The notes below the pieces were generated by a model. The model saw only the letters and a list, made by a program, of their open reading frames with translations, made no database searches and had not been told where the DNA came from. 64,000 nt of DNA from Maylandia zebra. Taxonomy: Eukaryota; Chordata; Actinopteri; Cichliformes; Cichlidae. Position 1 is the stretch's first letter. The number at the start of each line of letters is the position of its first letter. A program made the translations under genes and the position numbers. Shown piece after piece: positions 34,336-46,400 of the stretch. The DNA lies in contig NC_135169.1 in assembly GCF_041146795.1 (NCBI RefSeq), positions 9,952,764 to 10,016,763 of the forward strand. The letters are read 5' to 3'.

Positions 34336-36280
34336 CTGAGGGACACACAAACATGTGATCATGTTTAAGTAGTCATGATTATATGCTGGACGTGACACAG
34401 AGTGCATTACAAAAAGGGAAACAATTATTAGTGTAATGGGTCAGTGCAATATCAGGACAGTCAGGGCATGTGCAATATTGGGGTTTGTGCAATATAACTG
34501 ATGTGATGTGATTGTGTTTTACATTGTCCTCTGTTGTCCACTCTTGTTGTCATTGTTTGTTCTGATATGATGTGAGTCTCTGTGTGTTTTTACTAACTTG
34601 CGCACCAACCTGCCAGAGGGTCTGCAGATGGAAATAATCTGGCATTTACATTTGGCTTTACATTTGTTAAAATATTCATCAATATGTATAGTCCCTCTTT
34701 CTAAATAACATAATTAAAATTCAAATTAAAAATTCAAACAAAGAACACTGGCAGAACATGTCGAGTGAGATTATGATTCAGGATGAATAGAATCTACAGT
34801 TTTTACTTACACTGTAAAATCGAATTAGTTCCCAGAACTCAAAAAATCTATGCAAACTCATTGTCTCAAAAAATTGAGTAAAGCTTAATTAAGATGAGTA
34901 AGTTAGGGTAACCTACTCATTGCACGTATACAGTTCTATGAATGACTTTCTGACTGTGCAATACTGATTGTTTACACACTGACAAACATTTCAAGTTCTA
35001 CTAAATTAAAAAAAACAACCTGCAGTAACTTATATTAATATAACACTGTATTCAAATATGATTCAAATAGAATAATTAACAACACTTCTTGTAATGGTGT
35101 TTAAATCAGCCCATTTTTATTTTGAAATATAAACCAATATAACAGCCAACATCCTGGACACTGTTCTGCTGAACAACAAACGATTATACTGCCGTCACTG
35201 TTATAATCTTACAATGAAACTAAGTCTCAGATTTAATTATTCTGAAAATAAGTTTAGGCCTACCACAAGTTTGTTTTGTACTTACATTACTTATGTAATC
35301 AAAATAAAATGTATTTACTGTTCTGTCACAAGTGCAGTCTCTACATCAAACAACACATTTGTTTTACATTCATACACTGAAGCTGTTATGCTGTAATAAT
35401 TTAAGGATGCTGGTTTCCAGTCCAGGCATCACTGCCTGAATGACTGTCATGGATCCAGGTGATCCACATGTAAGTGCAGAAGAAAGTCTTTACCTTCCCT
35501 TCAGTACAGTGGCAGTGGATGTGGGTTGGAGATGCAATGACCTTCAACCTGCAGGTGACCATCTTCACTGACCAACCACCTGTGATGGAGGACTCATCAA
35601 TCTCAGACTCCCTCCCCACTGGAGAGGTGACATTCACTGTCCCACTTGTCAGTCTGGATAGCCAGCCGCTACACAATAATGTCATGAAAGCATATTTTTA
35701 AAAAGGGCTCTGCAAACATGGCCAATAACTTTCATTCTGATGATCTGCAGAATAATTTGGCCACAAAACAAATTTCACCCTTCAAAAAGTTGCAGACTTC
35801 ACTATATACAGTGCAGACAGTGTGGACCCTCTAAACTAAGTCTGTGGGATATGATCTTTGAATGAATGCAGACCAAACTGTTGTTGTTTGTATTTACTTA
35901 CACAGCATGTCTTGTAGGATTAACTGGAGTCATCAGCAACAGCACAGAGCAGTCACATCTCAGGTCTAATAATAGAAGACAGGAAACTAAAGCATAAAGG
36001 AAGCAGCAAGTAAAGCAGTTTGATGTAAAGTATGATTAAAGTTCAGCCTGATTAATATAAATGTGACAGCTACTAATATATTGTGGGAAGTAAACTGTAA
36101 CCAAAATCCTTCCCACTCAGCTGATGTCTTTCTGTCCAACAGCTCCTTTTCTAGACTTGTAAGAGTTTGATGTGATGTGTGGAGTGCTGATTCAGAGCCT
36201 CACAGACAGTAAGAAGCACACAGAGGGAGAAAAAACATAAAATTATTTGGAAGCTGATTTAATCCTTAATGGCTGTTCAA
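34336..36280. other. Non-coding stretch with one exon-like ORF
   Basis: On the minus strand 35685-35475 an open frame contains SRLTSGTVNVTSPVGRES and TGGWSVKMVTCRLKVIAS. It ends in Lys before GTAAAG, a possible donor. I do not recognise the protein. The rest shows nothing. Confidence 0.3.
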
Positions 36281-36284
36281 CCAT

Positions 36285-36345
36285 TATAACCCTTGTAAAC
36301 ATTATAACCATTATAACCATTATAACCATTATAACCATTATAACA
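36285..36345. repeat. Tandem repeat, 9-bp unit (ATTATAACC)
   Basis: Six to seven consecutive copies of ATTATAACC or close variants. Confidence 0.9.
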
Positions 36346-36439
36346 ACACAGAAGGTCAATGTAGGCCTCATCCACTCAAATTAGACTAGCACATATAGTA
36401 CTACAAACACCATCTATTACTGTGTCTGAATGTGTGGTA

Positions 36440-36715
36440 AAGGCACTGTCAGTATAGGCTTAAAGAGATATGTGTTTCAGGTCGCCGGTTCGATCCCCTG
36501 CTCTGTCTGTCTCGGTCGTTGTGTCCTTGGGCAAGACACTTACCGCCTACTGGTGTTGGCCAGAGGGGCCGATGGCGCAATATGGCAGCCTTGCCTCTGT
36601 CAGTCTGCCCCAGGGCAGCTGTGACTACAACTGTAGCTGCTTCCACCAGTGTGTGAATGTGAGAGTGACTGAATAGTGGTATTGTAAAGCGCTTTGAGGG
36701 TTATATTAATGCAAT
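36440..36715 (+). mobile_element. tRNA-derived SINE (AFC-like), second copy
   Basis: B box GGTTCGATCCCC is followed by the same core as the 26.4-kb copy (TCTCGGTCGTTGTGTCCTTG, GACACTTACCGCCTACTGGT) and by GTGTGTGAATG and AAAGCGCTTTGAGGG near the end. The head is diverged. Orientation is plus. Confidence 0.72.
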
Positions 36716-39109
36716 CCATTATTATTGTTATAAAACAGACATGTTCATTAAATGTAAAAACAGCTTGCTTATGTTGGTAAAGAAAGATTAAATTTAACAT
36801 TAATAGATGCCACAGATGTTCAAAAGAAACCACAAAGAATTAAAATAGATACAGAGGTTAAGAATATACAGTTCATCTGTTATAAAAGTGGACTGAAAAC
36901 AAGCCCCGCCCCCACTGGCTGCACCTTCAGAAAAAGTTTTCTCTCGGTTCTTATCTAGTAGCGGTTCACTTTTCTATTTCAAACAATCAACAGAAAATTT
37001 CACAGAGAGATTTTTTATAAGGTTTTTAAATGTCAGAGGTTGGAGGTGAGGAAGAAAGTGGACCCAAACGCAGGACTCACAGTGCAGGACAGGGCTGTTT
37101 ATTGGAGGGAACAGAATGAACAGATTGAGAGATGAATAACTGACTGACGAGAAGTCTGGCTGAACTAAGAACACGGTAACAACATTACATCAATGACAAG
37201 ACAAAGAACTGGAGGAAACTGAGGACTTAAATGCACTGACGGAAAAAGACGATAGGAGACTGGTGAGTCACACAGTTGAACTAAATCTGACTAATGATAC
37301 GCAGGGACTAGAACATAATGCAAATAGGCAGGGGACTGACACAGGAAATCAGGAAATATGAAAACTAAACAGTGACAAAAGTCCAAAACTGAAAACAAAG
37401 GGTCATCGACCCAGGAACCCTGACATTAAAGCTGTGGGTTACTTTTTAAGTAACATGAGCCCAGAGGCAGCAGCAACGGCAGTCTAACACTAGCTAGCTA
37501 ACAAGTTCATAAACCTGGTGCTAAGAAGGCACAAAATCTGTTTGAATAAGAGTAAACATTTACTCACTGAGTCAGTGAATCACATAAAGAATCACAAACA
37601 ATGATCTCTGGAGCTGAAGCTTCTCCAGGTTTGCTCAACATATTCCAGAAAAAAATGAACATGAACACGCGGACTGATCTGTGAGAGGAGGAGGACGGTG
37701 GTGACGTGGCATTTTCAAACCATATAGTCAAAACTTCCAGCTTACTGAGTTGATCAGCTCTTTGAATAAAAAGTACTGGTAACTTACCTAACATGAGATC
37801 TAATAACAAGCTGATAAAAATTGAGTTCAATCTACTTACTGTTTACCATGGTTTAAGAACAGTTTACAAAAACAATGCCATCAGGTCATGAATTTAAATA
37901 AAAACATAGGACTTTTATACACACTAATAATGTGGGCAGCTGTAGACACGATGGCTAACGCCTGATAATTGCTCATGGCCACATCTTAGCTCAGTGCCTG
38001 CAAAACAAGCTGCTTCTTTCCACCACTTTTAACTGGTTAGATAAATGCACATTCACATATAAAACTCTGTGAACTACTAAAAGAAGGTACACCTCTTTTG
38101 GAAAGTTGGCCACAGCTGATGGCTTGCATACTCTGGCTTCCTGAACAAATGGGGGACCATGGACATCAGGGGTGTCAAAAGGGGGCCAAAACTCAAGGCC
38201 CGCTTTAGGTCTCGAGCCAAACAAGATAAACATTTATTGAACACACTAAAACAATGTTCTTCAAACATAAATATGAATAAAAACAGACAGGAATATTATT
38301 CCAGATTAAATAAACTTAAAAAAAATAAACTTTCACTTTAAATATTTTGCTCTTCATAAAAGTATATTGTGTGAAAATTACACAAGTTAGAAATATGAAC
38401 ATGCTGGCAAAACCCCAGAAAAAATAAATGAAAGCAAACACAAGGTTGGAGCCGCATGCAGACGGAGCTGGGTGCTGCTGCAGGAGTGCAGCTAATTAAC
38501 TGTGCAGGCCATTCAGTGTCTTTCCCTGAGTGCATCATTACACTGCAGCTGCATCTGAATCTGCACAGGTGCAGTTTCCATGTAAATGGGTTGCGAAGCA
38601 GCTCGAAATTCTCTTTATGTGCTTCAAAGTCACCAAAGTGCCGCGAACTCAGTGCACAGTGCCCTCAGCTTATCAGGAGAGTCAGCCAACTTCGTTCAAC
38701 ATTACTCGGCAACAGGGAGAGTGAGGCAAGTTGCACTGGTGCATTTGTGACAGCTTCACCGCATCATAGATGCCCATGAACTGACAGGTTTCCTTGCTGA
38801 GGTCAAAAACCCTATTGAAAGTTTTTTCCTCAACTCAGCCAACGGACCTCTGTATGAGTAATAGGTTCAGTCCAAAACACATGGTTTGCTTACATGTTGC
38901 TTCAAGCACAGATGTGTTGAAGTTTTGTCATCAAATGAGTCAAAAGCTGCTCCTTTCTTTCTGAATTTAATTAAAAACTGTAAAAATCCCAATTTTTACA
39001 GGGATCACTAAGAACTAGAGAAATATGTACTGGGACAAACCTGATGATCTGTTGCCCAATGTGTCTGTGTTTGGTCATCATATATTAGGCAGAGCTTCTG
39101 AATTTTCAC
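36716..39109. other. Non-coding stretch with a dispersed-repeat-like segment
   Basis: 37046-37425 is bounded by GGAAGAAAGTGGACCC and CGACCCAGGAACCCTGAC and looks like a fish interspersed repeat of unknown class. At about 36960-36985 there is an ISRE-like word on minus (GAAATAGAAAAGTGAA) with a GC box nearby at 36905. No exon is supported. Confidence 0.35.
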
Positions 39110-40073
39110 TAGGGATGGGAACCGTGTGTTCTGACATAAACGGTAGTAACCAGACCGAAAAGCAGCGCACATTTCGGTGCTTTATTTCGGTGCTTTATTT
39201 TCCTGAGCTGTGATACACTTCTAGCCAATCATTTTACGTTTCCGAGGATAGTAGGCGGGGCCAGGTACGTACGTTCTTTTAGAGCAGAGCTACAGATTAA
39301 AAATGCCCAAGGCGAAGCGGTCAAAGTCTGGCTGTACTTCACAGCAAGAGATGCAAACTCAGCAGCAACAAGTGCTTTAAGCTGATACTGTGATACTGTC
39401 AAAGGAGGTAACACCTCAAATCCGATGAAACACCTGGCGACGCATAGCGTTTGTTTTTTTTGTTTTTTTTAAAGCCGAGAAATGCACCGTATTTGATAGC
39501 TTGCTGCGAGACCTCACACCGAGCACATCTACTGCGGGTGTGGTGCCTGTTATCGGACCCGGAGTTAGCAACATCCCCCAAAAACCCGAAGAGGAGAGTC
39601 CTGGCCCCTAGCCCTGCCAGTGTAGCAGAAATGATGAGGATGATGGCAGCAGCAGCCGTTCTTCTCTGCGTGAGTAGCTTAATGTTGTTCGAGTGTAATT
39701 TACGTTGAGCTACATGCGGCTGTCCTCTTGTTTGATGGCAGATACTCCCTTCACCCTGGACAAAAAGGCTAAAATGACCAAAGAAAAAGTGGAAAACAGC
39801 TAAACATGAGAGGTTTTTGGACAAAGTTTGTGTTTTTTCCATTGTTTAAGCACTGCTTCCAGCCAAGAGTGATGCCATATATGCCCCATAGCTGCAGAAA
39901 AGGCTAACATTGTTATCTTTTTACAAAAAACCAGCTGAACATGAGGTTTTTGGACCAATTTTGTGTTCTCCATTCTTTAAGCACCGGTTCAGCACCGTTT
40001 AAGCACCGGCACCGTTTCAAAAGTACCGGTTTAGCACCGGTATCGGATAAAACCTAAACGATACCCATCCCTA
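39110..40073. mobile_element. Non-autonomous hAT element with BED-finger remnant
   Basis: Ends TAGGGATGGGAACCG and CGATACCCATCCCTA are inverted. The 8-bp flanks ATTTTCAC (39102-39109) and GTTTTCAC (40074-40081) match at seven positions, as for hAT target duplications. Around 39300-39440 the plus strand still reads PKAKRSK, VWLYFT and GGNTSNPMKHLATHS with frame breaks. This is the BED zinc finger of a ZBED/hAT transposase. The catalytic domain is gone. Confidence 0.75.
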
Positions 40074-40415
40074 GTTTTCACTGCTGCAGGATTCATGTTT
40101 CAGGTACATAAAGTTTCATTTGATCTTTAACGTGAGCTTGAGTTCAATTACATTTTATTTATTTAATGCTATAACACAGCAGCAGCTGTGGAAAGGTTCT
40201 TAAATTCACCTGAGAGGTACAGAAATTGGGAATCTCGACATGTTGAGCTGAGCACATGGCTGCAGCATCTGCAGCAGGTGTTGGGGGCGGATGATGTTCT
40301 GTCTTTGTTCACAGAAACTGCAGGCTGCAGCCCATTAAAGGTGCTCCGCCCTCACCGTGAATTCATCACAGTAGCATGGCGACTTTTTCAGCCAGCGAAT
40401 CACTAAGTGTGCTAC

Positions 40416-40427
40416 AGAGGAAGTGAT
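40416..40427 (+). promoter_or_regulatory. PU.1/Ets-like box upstream of copy B
   Basis: AGAGGAAGTGAT 53 bp before the copy B ATG, matching the spaced box of copy A (AAAAAGGAAGTGAT). The two genes also share CCAGACAAG directly before the ATG. Myeloid-type promoter use is inferred. Confidence 0.45.
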
Positions 40428-40480
40428 GAAGGAGATGGTCTCGGGCTGTCGTCCAGACGTTTAGTCGACGTCCAGACAAG

Positions 40481-43400
40481 ATGAAGACCCCATCTGTCTC
40501 TCCACTCCTCGGTAAGTCAAATATTCATTCACTCCAACACACACACACAAAGAGGAGGACACATTTCTGGAGACTTACCAACGCCCTCTGACTGCACACT
40601 GTGTCCAAGCTGTCTGACAGGATTTTGTGCTTTTAATGGGTTGCTACATCCACCTTTTACAAGAATTTATTAGTTTATTCATTTATTAGTTTTTATTAAT
40701 TTTGCCTTATGAAACTGCATCATTAAAGGAAGTCAAGTTTACATTACAACGACTTCTGCTTCAGTTTGTAAAATCTTACATTTCTGTGACGCTACAAAGA
40801 CATCATAATTTCACATAATAATTTAATCATTCACGTGACATTTGTTGTTTTATTTCATGATATTTTTCACCAATTTTAAGTTTGTATGAATATTTTTTAA
40901 GTGCAAACAGTTCAGAAAAGTCCTAAAACCTTTTCAGATATTTCTTGCATGCCCCTTATTTGATCTTCTTCCACTAGAAGGTTTTTCATCATTCATTTTA
41001 TGTGGTTTGGCTCACAGTAAGAAGGTCCTGGGTTTGAGTCCATTTGTCATGGTCGCACTGCCCAAAGCACAGGACTAGACTCAGTTGCAGACAAAACCGG
41101 ACACACGAGGGTGTAGTATTAAGAGAAGTTTATTATAGGAAGACAAGAGTGACATAAGCCTGTAGCGAAAACAAAAACACTCTTGGCAAGTAAAACATGA
41201 ACTGAAGGCGAGAGCCCAAACACTGGCTCTGAGACGAGTTAGCAGGTAGCACATCACCGTGCATGAAGCAAATAACTAGACGTTACCTGCACTCAATGAA
41301 ACAAAGCTGTGAATTACTATCTGCAGCATGAAGGAAAACGCTATGAACAAGACTATGAGAAAATCACTATGATCTGTGGAACAATACTATGAGCTACCAT
41401 CAGCAGCACTAACGAAAATGCTATGCACATTACAATGAGTCACTACAATGCAAAATCACCACACGAGCTAGGGCTTGGGCTCAAAGTCATAAAGGGGCAG
41501 TGGGGCGTTATATGAAGGTGTCTTAGGGCTGTCAAGGATGAGGAATGGGGAACCAGGCACTGGGTAATGTTCAGAGCCTTGAAGTGGTTGGCAAGAGTTA
41601 CGAGGCAAAGACTCTTCTCCCTCCTCTTCCATTTTAACGGCAGCTTGCATTCACAGCAGTTGCATTACTGCCACCTCCTGGAGTTATCTAAGATCACATC
41701 TAACTCTCTAAATCCTCTTAAATAATCCTGTATTTCTCAGCAACCGAAGAACCACTCCTTTCCCATCCTAGCCATTCAACCACCTTCTCAAACCTGAATT
41801 CCCCAGTGTTTGCCATTTCTACCCTCATCATTCTCCTGTAGTTACCATGCCTCCTGCACAGGGCTCTAGAGTGCGACCAATTTAGTCGCAAATGCGACCA
41901 AATTTTTCAGTGGTGCGACTAAAAAAAAATATTTGGTTGCACCTGTGCGACCAACTGTTCGGGTAGCAAAAAAAAAAAAAAAAAATCTGCAGCCTTCCCT
42001 GTGGTCAACAACAGACACACATTTTGCCCCTATCGTGGACTAAACCAATCAGAGATAGTCAGGGGCGGGACCTCTCTGATTGGCCGTGGTCCAGTTGAAA
42101 GTGCAGGTGGAAGTGGGAGGTGAGTAGCTTGAATAAAGCGATATCAATTCATTAAATCCTGAATCGACTTTTAAATATAACTGTGTTTTGCCAGAAACGC
42201 CAGATTCTCAGATTAAAGCTCACAAAACCATTTCAACAACAACCAAACAGCAGATGAGAGCAGGTACACGGACTCCACACAAAGACGTAAACACAGACCC
42301 GACGCATCAGAATCAACTTTGTCTTTCTCGGCTTTCTCACCCGACGGCCCGTAGATGGACACGCTGTCAGAGCTTAGCGATCCTGATGCGTCCGCGCTGT
42401 GTTTACGTCTTTTTGCGCTGATTCTGAGCTGCAGGTTTTGTCTCTCCAACCAAAATTCACCGAGCCAGCAGCAAAAGAAGCAGCAAACTGCGCTTCACAT
42501 TTGATCAATGTCGTCATGAATTTTGCTGTTTTGCTTCCACGACTATTAAAATCACATCCATGCACAGCTAGCTCTCTCTCTCCATCTCTCTCTGTACTTC
42601 AAGAACAGTTTCTGTCTCCAATCTCTGTTTTCTGTATTATTCATTCGCTTATTACCCACCAGTCTACCGTTGTTTACAGCGCTGTGGCTGCTGTCTTTTT
42701 CTTTTTCACTTAAATGACCTCGGACAAGAAAGCCTGTTTTTTTCTGTTGTTCAATACTGAAGAAATTTAAACTTTATATGCAGAACATTGTAGAATATTT
42801 TTAAGGTTATCTGCTATAAAAAGCCAGACCAGGAAAATCTCCTTCATGTTTTTCTGTGTTTTATTCTCAGTTACTTTCACACAAAGGCATCTGCTGTGAT
42901 GTTCACAATTCTGATGAAGTCAGTACTGATAAATGATCAGAATTATAATATTTCTGACTGTCTGAGGCTAAGTTGAATCGAATCGGGACTTTGAAAACCG
43001 GAATCGAATGGATTATAGAAATCAGTGATGATACCCAGCCCTATGAGCAGCCTGGGCACGACAGACGTGGATGTAGCTGTAATAGGAAAAGAACTATTGC
43101 TCACTTTTCTGTTAAGTTAAGGCCTGATCCTTCTGAAATTCATAGCCAGTGCTCTGACACGGTGTCATCAATCTTTGAATGCTGAAAAAGCACAGTGTAT
43201 CCAGAAAAACACATTATATTATATCAATTATTATAAAATTTGTGTGCGCCTAACTTTTGTGCCCATGGCAAAAAGTTCGTCTAGAGCCCTGCTCCTGCAG
43301 TTAATAAATACATGCTCAACTGTTTCCATAACACCACACCAAGTACACAATCCTGTCGAATGTTTCCCCTTCCTTCAGATTTAGATAATGGTATCTGTAC

Positions 43401-46400
43401 TAGACTTGTAATCAAGACCGAGACCAAGTCGAGACAGAAAAGTCTTTAGAGTGCAGCCAGATGCTGCTTCGTTTACGGGCGTCAGGCATATATGTGTTTT
43501 TGCGATGTACTCGCGCAGCCCTCCTCACTGCCGTCTACTGTCTCACTCCTTTACTGAGAGGACAGACGCACGCTCCACTTGACTGACGCGTCTCTCACCC
43601 TCTCTGTTTTTCACATAATGATATTGTTCTATATCCTCGCATGTGATTGGCCACAATATAGAGGGACTGAAGCATAGCTGAGCCAATCTGTGATAGCTGA
43701 GCAGTGAAAGGAAATTAAATCTCTAAGCACGGCTGTTAGAGCTGATGCTTTTGAAATGACTGGTAGATTTATTAGGCTGTTTTCAGTTTTGTTCAAAAAA
43801 GAATGACTTCATATAGGAAAAATATATATCACATGTGCAGGACACCTTAAACTAGTTTTTTAATTAAGCAGCGAGGCAGAACAAAGTCTGGCTGCATCAA
43901 GACACGAGGACTAAACCCCAATTCAACCAGACCCAGAACTGATCCAGAATTAAAACAGGACTACAACAGTTCAAAATCAGGACTACTGAGGACTTAACCA
44001 AGACAGAACCAGAATCAGAACTAGATGATAGCAGCACTAAAAATCATCATAGACCTGCACTACACTTATTTTTAATTCAAGTCCACTATTTTGATTCAGG
44101 AGTTTATATAATTATTTATCCTTGTTGTGCAAACAAGCCTGCAGAACTTAATAAATACAGAATTTGAAAAGTAACAAATGGTATCTAAAAAGAAACACTA
44201 GGTACGAGATACGTGTTCTGATGAGTTTTGGCAAGGCAAGGCAAGGCAAGTTTATTTGTATAGCACAATTCAACAACAAGGTGATTCAAAGTGCTTTACA
44301 GAGACATTAGAAACAAAAACAAATAAAAAGCATGATTTAAAATTGATTAAAACAAGCAAACAAACTAACTAACTAATTAACAAACAAACAAACAATCAAA
44401 ACAGATAATCAGAACAGTAGATAAAATCAGTAGTTAAATGTAAGTTTTGAAATTTAAGCTTAAAAGTGTGGATTTGGTGCTTTATTCAAATGCAGCTGAG
44501 AACAGGTGAGTCTTCAACCTGGATTTAAATAAACTGAGTGTTTCAGCTGATCTGAGGCTTTCTGGGAGTTTGTTCCAGATATAAGGAGCATAAAAGCTGA
44601 ATGCAGCTTCTCCGTGTCTGGTTCTGACTCTGGGAACTGATAAAAGACCGGATCCAGATGACCTGAGGGATCTGGAAGGTTCATACTGGGTCAGGAGGTC
44701 ATTGATGTATTTTGGTCCTAAACCATTCAGAGCTTTATAGACCAGCATCAGAACTTTAAAGTCTATCCTCTGACGGACAGGCAGCCAGTGTAAAGGCAAA
44801 CAACCATGTGACTAACATGTGTCTCACCTGCTCTTGTTCATCTCTCTCTCTCCCTCTGTGCTGACAATCAAGCCAAACACCAACAGTGTTACAACAGTTG
44901 AAACCAGATATTTACTCTTCAGATAAAAACACAATTACTTTTTTAATTGTAACATCAAATCAGACTAAATGTTTATTTTTTTAGATTGATAAATATAAAA
45001 ATATATTTGTTAACTTTAAGAATAAAGAGAGAAACTATCTGTATTTCCTAATTGCAAATGGCACCAAATTGAGCCACACTTATGGTTCTTATGGTATATC
45101 TCTTGATTTCCCCATGTCACAGAAACAGGGGCTGTCTCCCAATTCAGGGTCTGCAGCCTCAACGATCCTCAAGGCCGCGTACTCAAAGACCGCTAAGGCC
45201 GGAAGTGCGAGGCTTGTGTAATGGGACGGTCTAGCCTCCGTTGTGCTGATACTGTTGTTTGTCAATAAAGTTAAAAAAAAAAAAGCCTCCGTTGCGCTGC
45301 CCAACCACGATACTAACCACTGGAAACGTGTCTTACAGCTTTGTTTGACAGAGATGAAGGAGAAAATCTTTTGTTCATTTGTTTGTTTCTACATGAGCTT
45401 TGATCATTCTCTGTAAGATTAAGCTCAGCTATTGGATGGCGTATATTTGAAAGTAAAGGCTTTAAAACCAAGTTAGTACAAACGTCACTAATGTCACATG
45501 ACTTTGCCGACATGTGGTCAACAGTAATGTTTAATGTTCTTCGTTATTAAACATTTGCACATAAATAAGTGACATAATATTCAGTACTTAAAGTTTACTC
45601 TTCGGCCGCCCCTCAGCCGCCATTTTTTTCTGCAAATTTATCCACACCCACCGCCGCGCTATGCATTCTGGGATATGTTGGGCCACGAAGTCTACACCGC
45701 CACAGCCTTAAACTTCAGGGAAATGAAGGACGCATTTCAGGGCCGCATTTCGAGCAGCCTTTGAATTGGGACAGGCTTCGTCGCGTCGCGGTGACGTAAT
45801 CGGCCTTGAAATGCGGCCTTTAAGGCTGCAGAGCCTGGATTGGGATACAGCCAGGCTCTGTGTTTTGCCTTATATGCATCCACAGCTGTGCCACCAGTTT
45901 ACTCACATGGACTCTACTAACCTATCAGAAGCTTCTGCAGCTCAGAATCGAATCGTCTGCAGTTTTCCTATTAATTAACAATAAACTTAGTGTATATGTG
46001 CTCCTACATTTAATGAAAGTGATAAAAAAAATAGGAAGCTCTGTCTCTTTATTCTGACATTTAACTAATTCAAAAGATATTTCAATATGTATTTATCTAA
46101 AAAAAAACAGGTTTACTCTTTTTAACAGTAAAAATTGTTTTTTTGTTTTCTCCAGTGTAAATATCTGGTTTAAACTGTGAATATCCTGCTGTGTATTGAA
46201 GTTCCTCTGGTTTTGCATAGAAATATACTGAACAACATCCAAAGCATAGTATATAAAATAACATCTACCTGAGTTTTTTCTTTGAAAGAAGCTCCTTATG
46301 TCCATTGTTGTGTTCATCAGTACACAACTGAAACCGATTTAGAGAGTTTGTTTAGCCGTGGAGGGAAACAACTGAAAATATGAAATAAACACACATGTAG

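Noticed and set aside
36300-36345. CRISPR-like array
   Set aside because: The 9-bp units are directly adjacent with no spacers; it is a simple tandem repeat in a vertebrate genome.
37564-37830. Apparent signal-peptide exon followed by GTAAGT on the minus strand
   Set aside because: The frame begins with TTG, not ATG, and no phase-compatible Ig exon was found downstream.
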